Of a DNA stretch of 64,000 bases, positions 1 to 12,800 are shown piece by piece (position 1 is the first letter of the stretch; every line of letters starts with the position of its first letter). The notes under the pieces were generated by a model. The model was not told the DNA's origin. It saw nothing but the letters and a program-made list of their open reading frames with translations, and did not search any database. Made by a program: the position numbers and the translations under genes. This DNA comes from Sclerurus mexicanus (lineage: Eukaryota > Chordata > Aves > Passeriformes > Furnariidae), in NCBI GenBank assembly GCA_013396755.1, contig VWZF01007822.1, positions 1 to 64,000 of the forward strand, given 5' to 3'.

Positions 1-820
1 AATTAAGATGTACACTCTGTAAAAGTTAGGCTTTCGGGATTGGAGTATGTGTTTTAGTTTCATGATTTCTATGCTTAGATGGTTGAAACTTTTCCACTGA
101 ATATCAGTTGTATGAATACATGTAATGAACCCTTTTCAAAAAACACTTCATAAGAGGTAATGAGTGATGTGTGGGAAATACTTTTTCCCACTTAGAAATC
201 CCTCTTTGTAAGAATTATTACAATACCAGATAACATGATCATATACATCAGAATTCAGTGGCTTAATGACTGTTTATGAATGCTAGTTTGCAACGTTCAG
301 AGAAACACTTTTCAAATCTTCAGTGTAATTCCCTCTGCAATAAGAACCTGGTGTTATTGAGCTCTAAAATACTTTGAAAATTGATTCCAAGGAATTTGTG
401 TGAGTTTCATGTAACTGTTAAGAAATACCCTCACTAAATCAACCTCATGAAAGACAGTGATTTCACAACTCAATATTTGATTTTCCCACTGGTTGCCCAC
501 TCCTTTAATGCATTAGATGTAAGCAAAAGTTACACTTTGCACTTTCGCTGTGTCACTTGTGGTGTCCTTGAGACATTAAACATGCACACGTATGGACATT
601 TACTGTCTTTTCCTGCTCAAATTGGTGAGGGAATGCTGGGCTTGGTGTGAGAGCATGTGTAGACAAGAAAAAGACAGAACATGATAGAACAATGTTGAAG
701 GTGTTCTGCAGAGACAGAGGTAGACTTACCATAGTGACACTGAAGTGGGCGTTGGAGATCAGACCCTGAAGAACCTTAGGAACTAAGTCTTTTGGCAATA
801 TGGTTCACTGGCAGGGATCA
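1..820. other. Unassigned AT-rich non-coding sequence
   Basis: No recognisable gene or repeat. The short open frames here (67 and 81 codons) have no domain-like features and fit chance. Confidence 0.6.
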
Positions 821-915
821 CCGAATCACAGAATGTGTCAAGTTGGAATGGACCCACAAGGATCGAGTCCAGCTTTTAGCCCTGCACAGGACTACCTAAG
901 GAATCCTCAAACTCA
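821..915 (-). mobile_element. CR1 LINE, 3'-end fragment (minus strand)
   Basis: Read on the + strand it opens with GAATCACAGAATGTG, the complement of the CR1 3' tail. It continues with GGACCCACAAGGATCGAGTCC and CCCTGCACAGGAC, which mirror the last ~90 bases of the CR1 type whose 3' end reads GGACTC..GATCCTTGTGGGTCCCTTCCAACTC. Only the extreme 3' end is present, typical of 5'-truncated CR1 insertions. It is the same subfamily as the + strand copy at 1075-1835, so the two form a divergent pair. Non-coding. Confidence 0.85.
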
Positions 916-1074
916 GTGTATTTGCTGGTGTTCTTTATTCTTTTTCAGAAATACAATTATCTAATTTTTAAACACTTAGTTAAGTTCACTGCAGTTCAGT
1001 TGTGAAGTTTCTTTCAAAATTCTGCCAGTACAGTACAGGATATAGAAACTCAGTAATAACTCAGTGACAGTCAG

Positions 1075-1835
1075 ATGAGCCAAATAAGCCAGATTCTGCA
1101 CCTGGGATGGGACAACCCTGTATATACATGGGGAACAAGAGGCTGGAGAGCAGCCCCATGGAAAGGAATATGGGGGTCCTGGTCTATGGCAAGTTGAATA
1201 GGAATCAGCAGTGCCCTGGCAGCCAGGAGGGCCAACCATGTCCTGGGGGGCATCAGGCAAAGCATCATCAGCTGGTCGAGGGAGGTTATTGTCCTGCTCT
1301 GCTCTGCACTGGGGTGGTCTCACTTTGCTCACTGTGTGCAATTTTGGAGTGCCACAATATAAGAATCATATATAGCTATTAAAAAGCATCCGAAAGATAG
1401 CTACGACGACAGTGAAAGGCCTAGATGGGAAACTGCAAGAGAAGTGGCTGAGGATGTTTGGTTTCTTTGACCTAGAGGAGAGGACTCTGTGGGAAGTCTT
1501 CATTGCAGTCTGCAGCCTCCTCATGAGGGGAAGAGGAGGGGTAAGCACTGATCTGTTCTCCGTGATGACCAGTGACAGTGACGGAGAATGGCATGAAGTT
1601 GGGTCAGGGGAGGTTTGGGTTGGATATTTGGAAAAGGTTTTTCACCCAGAAGGTGATTGGGCACTGGAATGGAGTCTCCAAGGCATAGTCATGGCTCTAA
1701 ACCTGACAGAGTTCAAGAAGCGCTTGGACAATGCTCTCAGGCACAGAGTGGGATTCTTGAGGTGGTCCTGTGCAGGGCCAGGAGTTGGACTCAAGGATCC
1801 TTGTGGGTCCCTTCCAACTCAGGATGTTCTATAAA
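1075..1835 (+). mobile_element. CR1 LINE, 5'-truncated copy of about 760 bp
   Basis: The sequence follows the 3' part of CR1 ORF2 and the 3' UTR: GATTCTGCACCTGGGATGGG at the start, AGCTGGTCGAGGGAGGTTAT near 1270, CACAATATAAGAATCATATA near 1352, CTCATTGCAGTCTGCAGC-like text near 1500, then GTTCAAGAAGCGCTTGGACA at about 1711 and GGATCCTTGTGGGTCCCTTC at about 1794. The end, CAACTCAGGATGTTCTATAA, matches a CR1 3' terminus with a degraded octamer tail. ORF2 is not continuous; open frames of 140 and 91 codons survive by chance as CR1 remnants and are not host genes. No target-site duplication is obvious, as usual for CR1. Confidence 0.93.
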
Positions 1836-3714
1836 GGAATTGACACATCATGCTTTCATGAGAATATCCATTGACATTATTATACATTCTAATAAATTAT
1901 CAAGAAAGAGCAACTTGTAAAAACAACACCTATTTTTTTATAAATTTAGATTTATTTTGGCCCAGCTATTCAGTTCTCATTATTAACAAAATTATCTTTG
2001 AAGTCAGTGAAATTTTCTGGCTCTCACTAAAGCTTTCCATGTAACCTGTGTTTCATGTCTTTCTGAGATTGTCCTCTGGTTGCTTCTTTAATGTCAACTG
2101 CTCATCCTCTGAAGGGATCTATGTTTTTATGTGCATACAGAGAATGTGTGTTTGTCCCTGTGTTGCAAGGAAGAGAAAGACTCAGAGTGCAAGAAAAATC
2201 TGCATGCTTTGTGTTTCTGCAACAGAGAACACAGAGTTCTGAATAAAGAGCCAAATCTTCAAATACACGTGAGATGAACATATTTCAGGAGAGTTCATGA
2301 CAGACATACCTGTGGGACTGAGATCACAGTTTTGGTCTTGTATTTACAGCAAGCAGGATAATGAAGACTCTGTTTTGGAAAATGAGCCTAAATACATGGA
2401 CGTGGTGTTCCTAACTATTGCTATATTTTTCTGTTCCTTTATTATTAAGTAGGTGAAACAGTTTTCATCAGTGCATGTTCCAAAAATGTGCTGTTGGCAT
2501 TGGAGGATGTTGAACCAGTTCTCAAAGAGTAATTTGAGAATATTTCTTTTTGAGGAAGCCTAGTACAGATTTCTCTTGTCCTTTCCAATATTTTCAGGCT
2601 TATGGCAGGTGCCTGATTGACTGTTTTCAAGGAAGTCATTACTTTTATTAACCAGTACAGGAGATAGTCAAGACCTTTACACCATTGACTTCTCTCCCTA
2701 GAATTTTATTAGCAATGTGAGGATGGTATAGCCTTATTACATTTTCATACCTTATGATGCAATTATTCTGTCTGTAATCAGTCTAGGGGTTAGGTTTGTA
2801 ATACGGTCAATGAAAATTTCACTTGCTCTTCTGCAGAGCTGGCCTGGTCTCTTTTGTTAAACTTAGTTGTAACTACAGCTACTGTATAAAATTTCATAGA
2901 CCCTGGCAGATTAAGTCTAGTTGTAAATTAGCATAGTTTTATGAAACATTTATTGGATTTGTCTTCAATGTCTTAGCATATTACTGCCAGAAATAGTCTA
3001 ATTTGAAAATAACAACAAGGGACTTGAAAGCTTTATGAGGAATTATAAAAGTGGAATATATAGGAGCATAGCTTTTCAATGTAGTTGTGCTGTAACATTT
3101 TAGAATTATATGTTATATTGTTAATATATGAAAGTTATCCACATCTATTTCTTCTACATGAAGCTTCTTACATGTACATTGTTTCCTCTGTGCTTCTGAT
3201 TTTGACAATTATTCAGGGGGGAGGAGGAACACTGGTCTTTTATTAGCAGTATAAATCAGTGGAAACCACTTCCTTTAACTCCCTTGGAAGTGCAGTCCTC
3301 TTCCCTACTTCTATATTGCTACACAGAAAGTAAAACATTATGTACAGTGCATAACTCAATACCTAAGAAATACTGCAATGTTAAATTCTCCACTTGCTAT
3401 GAACCTCTGTGATGTTTCTACACCATAAATATATATTAATTAATTTTATAGTATTTGGTATTGCATTGCTCAACAGGGAAAGAAAATATTAAACCCTGCA
3501 AATTCAAAATTGTGTATTTGAAATTAGTTTTGAACAACTGTAAATAAGAATAAAACTGTTGCAATGTTTGTCCCTCAGCAAGCTGGAAATAAAAATTTAG
3601 CAGACTGAAATGTTTCTTTGCACAATTGAATGCTTTTGATAGCCCTAGGGTATCACTTCTATTGTTTCCTCAAATGTTGTGAAAGGGTATTAAGTAGGAC
3701 TCCATGTTCCTGTT
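1836..3714. other. Unassigned AT-rich non-coding sequence
   Basis: No gene or confident repeat. A phrase near 2002-2030 (TTGAAGTCAGTGAAATTTT) is reminiscent of very old amniote repeats but is too short to call. Confidence 0.6.
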
Positions 3715-4312
3715 AATGAAAGGACCTGGAGTTCCTCAAGGACACAAAGTTGAATATCAGCCAGAAAAGTACCCTTGCAGAAAAGAAGGCCAACTGCACC
3801 CCTAGACTGCACTGGGCAGAGCATCAAGCACAGGGAATTGATTCTTCCACAGTATAAGAGAGACATGAACATACTGGAATAAGTTCAATGAGGAGCTGTA
3901 ATGGTCATTAAGAGCTTGGAGCATTGAGGAGAGGCTGGGAGAGTTGGGACCATTAAGCCTGAAGAGAAGAGTCAGACTATATTTCTATCTACAAACCCTT
4001 GCTGGGAAGGTGTAGAGCAGACTGTTAGGCTCACCTCAGAAACACACAGAATCAGGATAAGAGAAAATAAACACAAACTGGATAAATGCAAATTCTGACT
4101 GAATATTTAAAATTTTGTTTCACCCAGACTGGGATCAAAAGGGTTGTCCATAGAGTGTCCATTCACAGGGAGATTAAAAAATGGACAACACAAGAGCTGG
4201 AAAAAACTGAGCTAACTTCAAAGCTGGCGATTTTCCTTGAAAATGGTTAGACCAGATGACCAGCAGACGTTCTTCCCAAATTGCTCCAAAAAGCTGTGAT
4301 TTGAACATCTTA
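3715..4312 (+). mobile_element. Old, degraded CR1 LINE copy
   Basis: Recognisable CR1 blocks occur in order: GAAAGGACCTGGAGTTCCTC (about 3718), TTGAATATCAGCCAGAAAAG (3750), AAAGAAGGCCAACTGCACCC (3783), AGTATAAGAGAGACATGAAC (3851), GAGGAGAGGCTGGGAGAGTT (3925), ACCATTAAGCCTGAAGAGAA (3950), and a 3' end GGTTAGACCAGATGACCAGC (4244) followed by a decayed tail at about 4290-4312. Divergence and indels are clearly greater than in the copies at 1075 and 8495, so it is probably an older insertion. No coding potential remains. Confidence 0.85.
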
Positions 4313-4476
4313 CATTGGAAATTAAAAAAGTAAAATTCCAGTTTTGAGCTAGGATTGAACCTATGAGTACAGAAACAGCATCACATCACATACTTGGCCT
4401 TCGTGACTGAAGCTGTTTTTATCTTTAACATTCCTCAAACTCTCTACATTCTAACCTTGGGCTTAAAAGGCAAAAG

Positions 4477-4496
4477 CAAGAAAGAAAGAAAGAAAA
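4477..4496. repeat. (GAAA)n microsatellite
   Basis: Four to five tandem AAAG/GAAA units are visible directly. Confidence 0.9.
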
Positions 4497-7368
4497 ATCC
4501 ATGACTAACTGGAAAGTCTTGGAGGGGTGAAGCCAAGTAATAAACAAAATTTTGATGTGAAGAAGTTGTAATTGCTCCTATAAATTTAATTCCTCATCTC
4601 CTTAATTCCTATGTGAATTCATCACTTGTGCTGTTAAAAAGTGGCTCAGACTTGGAAACACAAGTCCTTTTACATGGTGCTCATCACTCAGCCAGTCTTT
4701 TTTAACCCTGCCATCAGCTCGAGTTGCATAATTTTTCACAGGATCTCTGACTTTTTCAGTCAGACATTATTCATCACATCAGTCTTTGGGGTTTTTTTAA
4801 CTTTTATCATTATTGAGAATACTGTGCCACAGTTCACAGTACTTAATCTTGCTCAGAAAGATTGAAATTTCCCAAAAGAACAGGAAATGTTACATTAAAT
4901 TGGACCTGATGTATACTTTTGCTGTTATTGTAAGGTATTTAGTCAATTTTATGCTATAATGAAGATATTTTATAACTTGAATTTTCTCCTTTTAAATCCT
5001 TACACCTTAAACACTAGCAAGCATAAGTACACACTCAGAGTGAATATGTATGTAAATATGCACATGTAGCAGACACATACACAAAGATACTGGAGATAAG
5101 AACTACCATCTCAGATAACAGCTGATACACCTCTTCTAAGCTGGTGATTTGTACTCTGCACCAGTAAATATCAGCTTCCTCTAAAGTCTTTTAGATCCAT
5201 CTGGAAAAGGGCTGTCTTTCAGATTAATTAATATTACACAAGTAACACCAGATTTTGAAGTGTCCTTTGCTGTAAAAGGGTAATATATCCAATGTTGTTA
5301 CTGAAGTGTTCTAATGTAATCAGGAGAGCCATTGTGGGTAAATTCTGAAGCTCCCAGAAAAGTATGCAAATATTGTCATTTTCACAGCAGGTTCCATTGC
5401 ACATTCGATTACTTATAGCTCCCTTAATATGAATCAGTTGTTTGTTTCACACAGGTTTTGTTTATACTGGTGATACACTTTCATCTTTTCAATGAGGCAG
5501 TTAATATGAATCATCCAAAATGTATTCCAGTTACAAACCAGAATGTCCTTTCCATACCCTCCAAAATGCTGTTATTTGCAGAGCAAATGTTTTCATTTTA
5601 GAATTTGATCTTTGAGGATTTCAACATGTTCAGTTCCCCATGAATATTAGGTTGTGACAATATACAGAGTGGATCATTTTCCCAGTCTCTGTATTTCCAG
5701 CAGCCATGCATGTTAGAAGATCATTTGGCATAAAACAGCCATAAATTTGTCTAGCTTTAAGACTACTTTTGAAAGTCACAAGGAGGATTTAGAAACCAAA
5801 CGATTCTTCAGCAGACAAGGACAAATAGAAAATAAGTGAGTCAGGATTTGCAGTTCTTGGGTTCTATACAGAGCACAAATTATCTTGGCAATCATATAGT
5901 GACACATTACTACTCTAAATATTCAGCTCTCCTTAGTGTTAAAGGGGCATTATGATAAATTGTGGCAGATGTCTAAGACTTTCTATATGTGAAAAGTATA
6001 TCATTACTCACATTCAGATAATTCAGTTGAAGATGGTTGCACTTGTATAATTCATTTGGCATGAAAAAGACCCTCCCACTTTGCTACAATAGAATGCAAT
6101 AAGGATTTTTTTACAGGTATCAACTCGCTTGCATGTCTAATCTTAGTTAATTAAATAAATAGTCTCCAGAATTCAAGAAGGAATATACTGGAAATTAACC
6201 TGTCATGTAGGTGAGATCTGTGTCCACTGAAACAGGATTAAGGTCTTAAAGGGGTAAAAAAAACTGAATTAGCAGAATTAATATTAGAATGTACCATAAG
6301 AGGATTTTAAAATTCATGCATTTCTTGGGCTATTTCAGAAAATCAAATTTAAAACAAAAACCTCTTATGTCTTCAATTAATATAAAAATATATCTTTATT
6401 TGGGGCTTTCTTTTTTTTTTTTTCTTTAGTTTTGGTAATATACCGAAGGATTCAAGGATTACGTCTGATAACATTGCCCTAAATAATTTATTCTGGAATG
6501 GTCTCAAGTGTTATGCCAGATCAGGTCTATTAAGAAGTGGAATGTGACCATCTCCAAATGTATTCTGCTTTACTGGTGCAAAAACATATTTTGAAGAGGT
6601 AGCTGAATATCAGGCTTTTTTTTCTCTTTGAAGAGATCTCAAGTAAAAGCTATATATAAAATCAACTGGGTGTGGGGGATTTTTTCATAAGCTGTTTCAC
6701 TCAGATAAGTTTCATTTCTATAGTGAAGGCAGAAGGGAATCAGTAAGTAGTATATTCTGGCTTTCTCTAGTATGGCATTTCTTTTTTTTCTGCTTTAACA
6801 TGAATATTATAGAGTAGCAGACGGCACACCCACAGAAGTCCCATCTTCCTTTCAAATTCTTAAAATAGGAGTTAATTAGCAGGTCAAACTCCAGACAGTT
6901 TTCAAATAGATCCCTGATCCAGTGCAATCCCAAATGCTGGACTTGCTTGTTTATTCCTGCGTTGAGCTCTGGGATTCCAGCCAGCAGGAAAAAAATCCCA
7001 CTGGTGATTATCAGCCATGAGTTCTTTGCCATTGCAGAACTACAGTCAGTTTCATCTGAGGTGAATTTCCAGTGGAAAGCAGTCCAAATTTCCATGAACA
7101 TATTGTTACATTCAAATGTGTGCTTACTTGCTTTCTTTATTACCATGTTCTGACAAAGAAGTATTTTTTTTTCAGTTTCTGTTGTTGACTTTTAAACTCA
7201 GTATATTATGACTTAGATCTTACTAACATCTCTAATTATCTTAATAAAAGAAGCTCTGGTTTTGCATTTGTTTTGAATTCATAAAAAAATTACTCAATAT
7301 TCTTTTTTTTAAAGAAATTTTATTGAATAGTCACCAGCCTTAAAATTGCATTTTTTTTCCAAGTCTGA

Positions 7369-7396
7369 ATAATAATAAAATAATAAATAATAAAAG
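7369..7396. repeat. AT-rich low-complexity (AATAATAAA-type)
   Basis: Runs of AATAATAAAATAATAAAT; simple low-complexity sequence. Confidence 0.85.
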
Positions 7397-8494
7397 GGTA
7401 AGAAAATGTGTTCAGTGCCAGACATATTCAACAGTTGCTACTTTGTCATTGCATTTTTCTTCTAATTTATTATTTGACATTTTCAGTGTTTGGATTACAA
7501 TGTGTGAACTCAACAAAGACATAATTAGAAGCTCAACTTTAATAGAGAAAAATGGTCTCATGGTCTAAGTAAATAGCAGTAGGAAAAGTCTTCAAGGAAT
7601 TCACATCACACACAAGGACCTGCTTCTGCACTAAAAAGCTGATTCTTGTTTCATAAGAAACCACAGAAGCTGTGCTGATATGAACAGTGTATAAAGCTCT
7701 TTGAAGTGTACTATGGTGATGTGAGCATAACAAGTTTTCACTGGGGAAGGTTGTAAATGCAAATTCTGTTTTAGTCCCATTTTGCACGTCCAGAATTGTT
7801 AAAATTTTGTCATGTAATCATATACAACTTATATATCTGTAGATATATGCAATTAATTTCTTGCTTTCATGCAACAACCCCATGGAAATTTTCTATAGTC
7901 AAACACTTTTTATTCCCTCCCAAAACTTTTCTTTGACCAATGACAATTTCTGATCATCGCTGCACTCTGATTTGGAGTTGTAGAAGCTGTTACCAGAAAT
8001 CTATGGACCAATTGGATAGACGAAGTCTAAAACCTATTGTTCAGAGTCTCAGGTTCAGAATGATTTTGACAGAACTGAGAAGGAGGACCCATCTGGTAAC
8101 CTTGACAAGTGCTGATTGCTCTTTCTAGTCTCAGTTTTTTACCAGCAATGAAACTTTCAATAAAGGCAACATTACCCTATGTCTAAAGATATAAAGTTTC
8201 AGTTCTTGTATGTAATATTTTGGAATTTGGTCTGAGAAGTAATTTTCTGAAGTTTATTTTCTTTTTTCCCAGCTAGATGAAAAAAAACAAATCAAATCAA
8301 ACCAAACCATACCATTTCATAATCGGGTGTCCAGAGACACAGGGAGCTAATGCTCCCAGTCCACGACCACACCTCAGTTGATTGGCAGAGCCCTCACTGA
8401 AGTATGGGGTGCTTGCCTCCAGAGTCTTCTCTAATCTTCCAACCATTTTCTCAATTTGTATACTGTCAAAAAGGAAGAGAAAATAGGAGCCTTG

Positions 8495-9048
8495 TGAAAT
8501 ACAACGGGCCAAGTGAAAGGTTCTGCATCTGAGATGGGTGGGGCAATGCCTGATATTAATACAGACTGGGGCATGAAGGGATAAACAGCAGCACTGCCAG
8601 GAAGAGCTTAGTGGTGCTGGTGAATGAGAGGATCGACCTGAGCTGGTAACGTGCACTTGCAGCCCAAACAGCCTATAGCATCCTGAGCTACATCAAAAGT
8701 AGCATGGCCAGCAGGTCAGGGGAGGGGATTCTGCCTCTCTCCTCTGTCCTTGTGAAACCCCACCTGCAGTGCTGCATCCAGCTCTGGGGTCCTCAGCACA
8801 CAAAGGATGCTGACCTGAGGAGACCACAAAGATGATTAGAGGAAGGGAGCCCTTCTACTGTGAGGAAAGGCTGAGAGAGTTGGTGTTGTTGAACCTGGTT
8901 GCCCAGAGAAGTTATGGGTCCCAATTCTCTGAAAGTGTTCAAGGCCGGGCTGGATGGGGCTCTGAGCAACCTGATCTAGTGGAAAATAGGGGTTGGAATG
9001 TGATGATCTTTAATGTTTCTTCCAATCCAAACCATTCTATGATTCTAT
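8495..9048 (+). mobile_element. CR1 LINE with internal deletion and intact octamer tail
   Basis: It opens with GGGCCAAGTGAAAGGTTCTG and continues CATCAAAAGTAGCATGGCCA, CTGCAGTGCTGCATCCAGCT, AGATGATTAGAGGAAGGGAG and TGAGGAAAGGCTGAGAGAGT, all typical of the CR1 3' region. At about 8898 the text jumps from the block that normally reads 'TTCAGCCTGGAGAAG' straight to 'GGTTGCCCAGAGAAG', so a few hundred bases of standard CR1 are missing. It then runs GTTCAAGGCCGGGCTGGATG to the canonical end CCATTCTATGATTCTAT. The intact tail suggests a younger copy than 3715-4312. Confidence 0.95.
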
Positions 9049-9332
9049 TTAAAAGAGGATATATTTTCATAGGCATTTGCTAACTAGTTCCTGTAAATTA
9101 TTTTCCAGTGCATGGATTGTTAATGACAGAAAAAAAGAAAAAAAAGAATTCTGGCACAAAGACACATGGGCCAGCAATACAGCAGAAATGAGTTAAAATA
9201 TATATCTAACTACTCTAGAAAAACAAAATGAACATCTGACAATCTTTTTTTTATTCAAATAAAACCAGAATACATAAAAGCTGTAAAATTCTTTATCTTT
9301 TTCTCCCTAATATTGAGCCATATTCAAGCATA

Positions 9333-9800
9333 TTGTAGAATCATAGAACAATTTCAGTTGTAAGGGACCATAAAGATCATGCAGTTCCAACCTCCTTGGA
9401 CACCTTTTCCTAGGCCAGATTTCTCAGTGCTCCATCCAGCCTGACTTTGAACACCTCCAGGGATGGGACATCCAAAATTTCTCTGGGCAACTTGTTCCAG
9501 TGCCTCACCACTATCATAGTAAAGGATTTTTTCCTTATATCTAATCTAAACCCACACTTTTTGAGTTTGAACCCATTCCCTCTTGTCTTGCCACTAAATA
9601 CTCTTGTAAAAAGTCCCTCTCCATCTTTGTCATAGGCTCCCTTCAGGTACTGAAAGGCTGCAATTAGCTCACCCTAAACCTCTTTTCCAGGCTGAGCAAA
9701 CCTAATTCTCTCAGCCTTTCCTCGTAAGAGGGTTGCTCCATCCCTCTAATCTTGATGGCCTTCTGCCAGACTCTTTAACAGGTCAATGTCTTTCCATCTT
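9333..9800 (-). mobile_element. CR1 LINE, 5'-truncated (minus strand)
   Basis: It begins with TAGAATCATAGAAC, the complement of the CR1 tail. It then follows the reverse complement of the CR1 3' end: CAACCTCCTTGGACACCTTT, CCTCCAGGGATGGGACATCC, GGGCAACTTGTTCCAGTGCC, CCATTCCCTCTTGTCTTGCC, TCAGCCTTTCCTCGTAAGAG and finally CAACAGGTCAATGTCTTTCC-like text near 9778-9800. It is about 470 bp, well preserved, and lies tail-to-tail with the + copy ending at 9048. The 62-codon open frame inside it is a CR1 antisense artefact. Confidence 0.95.
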
Positions 9801-12800
9801 GACATCTCATAGAGAGTATTTAGAACAAATGATGAAATAACACATTTAATGTCCCTTAACATGAGATTCAATTGTAAGTAATGTGAAATTTACATTGAAA
9901 GTGCATTGAGATTGTTGTATTCTTGGATAGAATGGGATTTCAGTATGTTGACAATATAGTATGCCATTGAAAATAATTAGAGTTTAAGACTTTCATTGTA
10001 CTGATCAGGTCTTAAGCTAAAATGAGAATATTTAAATGGAAGACTACTTTTAATGTACTTCAGAAAAAAAACTGGAAAAATAATAAATAGTTCATAGTGT
10101 GCTATTTAACTAAATACTGAGGATATTTTAAGGATGTCAATGAGCTAACTCTGGCAATTTTTCTAAGAGCAGTTAATGAAATGTACTGTCTCTATAAGTA
10201 AACAATCTGTCTTTACAAATTTACATTTTTTACTAACTCCATCACAGCCAATTCAGAATCTTGCAGATCTTGTTTTTCAACAAGGCAGGCTGCTTCATTA
10301 TGAATTTGAAGAAAATTGAAAAAGGTATTTGAAAGATATAGAAGTTCATTGTCTTATTTCTTTTACCCATGATGTAATTGTCAGACAACCTACACTACAT
10401 GATGACTTCAACAGCATCTATGGTAACTGAAACTTTCTTCATTTGGCTTGCAATTCATAATGGTAAGTTGTCTTAATACATCTAGGGGTGCAATGCCCTC
10501 ACAGACAGGACAGCATAGTATCATCAAGGTCTGAGATGATTATGAGACAATTCTCTTTGCAATTTCTCTGATGTTCAGTCATTTTTACTAGTTTCTTAGA
10601 CAGGAATTTACCAGTGAGTATTGTCTGACTGACTTTAGTGGAACTAGTGGTGCTGAAAGATTTTCTAATATTTCCTAACATTTGCAAGATCAAAGATTCC
10701 CATTGTATTTTATAGTATGAATATGTGAGGTTACTTTACCATTAAGATTCTGCAACCATCATGAAAAACCCCATGGAAGTCACCAGTATTATTTTGGAAA
10801 TGACTTTCATCAATACAAGTTGTTAGATTTCTTCCTTGGCCATGTAGCTGATAAACTTGGCAGAAAGGAGACATGCAGTGTGTCCAGCTTCAAATAGGAT
10901 AAAAATCTGAGGTTATCTTGCAAATCTCTGTGCTGTGCCAGGTTTATCTATGACACCATTGGTAGCAATCTATCACTGATCATAAAAGCTGCAATTAAGT
11001 GGTGTCTCCTCACTCCGTTCTTCTAAGAGGAGGAAGAGTGTGAATTTATGTTATTTTTATTGCCACTCATTCACTTCCTATACTGAAAGTTGTGTCTCAG
11101 ACACTTTCTAGGGAAAGGGAAAGGGTATTTTTTCAGACCACTCCCACTACAGCGTCTGTGTGTAGTGAAGAGGCAGGATACTGCACAACTATAAAGGAAG
11201 GCTTGTAGTGGAAGACTCACAGTGGACTATTTTACAAAATTAAAGCCTTGTGAGCAAAGGAGCTCATGGGACGATGATAGAAAAAGAGCTGTGAATGAAT
11301 AAAAGAAAGGGAGATAAAAATAAAATGATACATTAGGTCCCTTCATTTTTAAGTTGCAAAGATTTTCTGTTGTAAATCCTTTCCTTACACTGCAAGATAG
11401 GCATCTTTGAGTTATATCTTGAATATATAGAGCTCTGAGAACCAGATTCCCTAAAGATTTTTATATCCTTTGTCAGAACGGAAATCCTTACTCTTGCAAA
11501 CCATCCAGATCCTAGGAAACTGCGAGGTTTTTTTACTCTTTTATTTCTTTGGCTAGCTTAGTGGGCTTGTCAGAGGAGGAAGGAATGTATCAGCAAGGGA
11601 AGGGAGTGGGTGTGAGGGAGCAGAGTTCAAATCCAATAATTCTTTATTAGCATGGTGGCCATTAAAGATTTTTTTTTCCTGTAAATACACTAACTTAACC
11701 CCTCTGAAATGACATGCCAGTTGCACAGCTGAGAACAACTAGCCAGATACACTAAATCACAACAGGGATGGATGAGTTTATATAGCTGTGTCAATTTTTG
11801 TTATAATATGGGATGCTAAAGCTGCCATTACAACAGTTAAAACTTTGGCTGTAAAATTAGAAAATGTCATTTATTAATTTTCATCTCTGTTATTACTATT
11901 TAATGGAAGACATCTGACTTTAAGACTTAAGCAAAATTAGCAGTTCTGAATGACAGTCTCTCAGATCTTTGTTTAATTTAACTGCCTTTTTGCTCTCAAA
12001 TTCACCACAGATTCTGAACTAAATGACGAATCTAGCATAAAAGAATATTTTTACTTGATTAGCTCTAGGTTGAAAACAATGTTCTAACAAAATTTATGTT
12101 CCCAAAAAGAACATTAATGTGATATTTTTTGAAGAACACTAATTTTGTTGTTCCGAAACACGCCCAAAAATTGAATGACCAGAAAATGCATGTTTTGTGA
12201 TGTTTTTCTCTGTCTATCCCATGCTTTGTAAAGGGTCATATGATGATCCGCTTAGGTGTCAATATGCCCGGTTTTTTGTGTTTGTTTTTTGTGTTTTTTT
12301 AATGATGTTTATGCCCAGCAAATTGACTCAGAAAATGAAAGGCAATCAATCTTTTCTCCATGGCAAAAAGAGAGTAGAGGTAGGTGAAGACAAAGGTTTT
12401 AGCTGTTGATTGGACATGGCACAATCTGAAGATCTGGCACAATGCAGGAGACAAAGATAGTGATGAAGAAGTTATGCCTGTACTCTGATATCCAGTCACC
12501 TCTGCTCTTTACTCTGGCATCTCTTCACCCTGCCGAACCTCAGGTAGGGAAAAAGCTATGGATTTTCTCTGGCTTTTATTCTAATTTAAATAAATTGGTG
12601 TATAATTTCAACACTTGTCATTTTTCTTCCTCACATGGCTTTGATTTCCTCTAGTCTTCAGCTTATTTTATTACTGGGTCTAGCCATATGTAAGCTCTGT
12701 GTATAGTCATGCAACTCCATGAACTAGACAGAGGGAAAAAAAGTGTAATTTTTCCCTTGTTCCCTTCCTTCCCCATCTCTACAATCTTATTCAACCAAAT

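Larger units (their letters stand above)
4313..8494. other. Unassigned AT-rich non-coding sequence
   Basis: No gene identified. It includes a GAAA microsatellite (4477-4496), an AAT-rich patch (7369-7396) and a CAAAY-type patch (8288-8311). The longest open frame in the window (142 codons, minus strand, 6718-7146) lies here. It contains one hydrophobic stretch (WLIITSGIFFLLAGI) but I do not recognise a family, and its length is near what chance allows in 64 kb. Confidence 0.55.

Noticed and set aside
1412..1834. 140-codon open frame on the + strand
   Set aside because: It lies wholly inside the CR1 copy at 1075-1835 and is retroposon sequence, not a host gene.
6718..7146. Longest open frame (142 codons, minus strand) with one hydrophobic segment, WLIITSGIFFLLAGI
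   Set aside because: The segment vaguely recalls four-helix (claudin-like) proteins but the surrounding residues do not fit. The length is near what chance gives in 64 kb of six-frame translation.
8297..8656. 119-codon minus-strand open frame
   Set aside because: Overlaps the start of the + strand CR1 copy in antisense; no recognisable protein.
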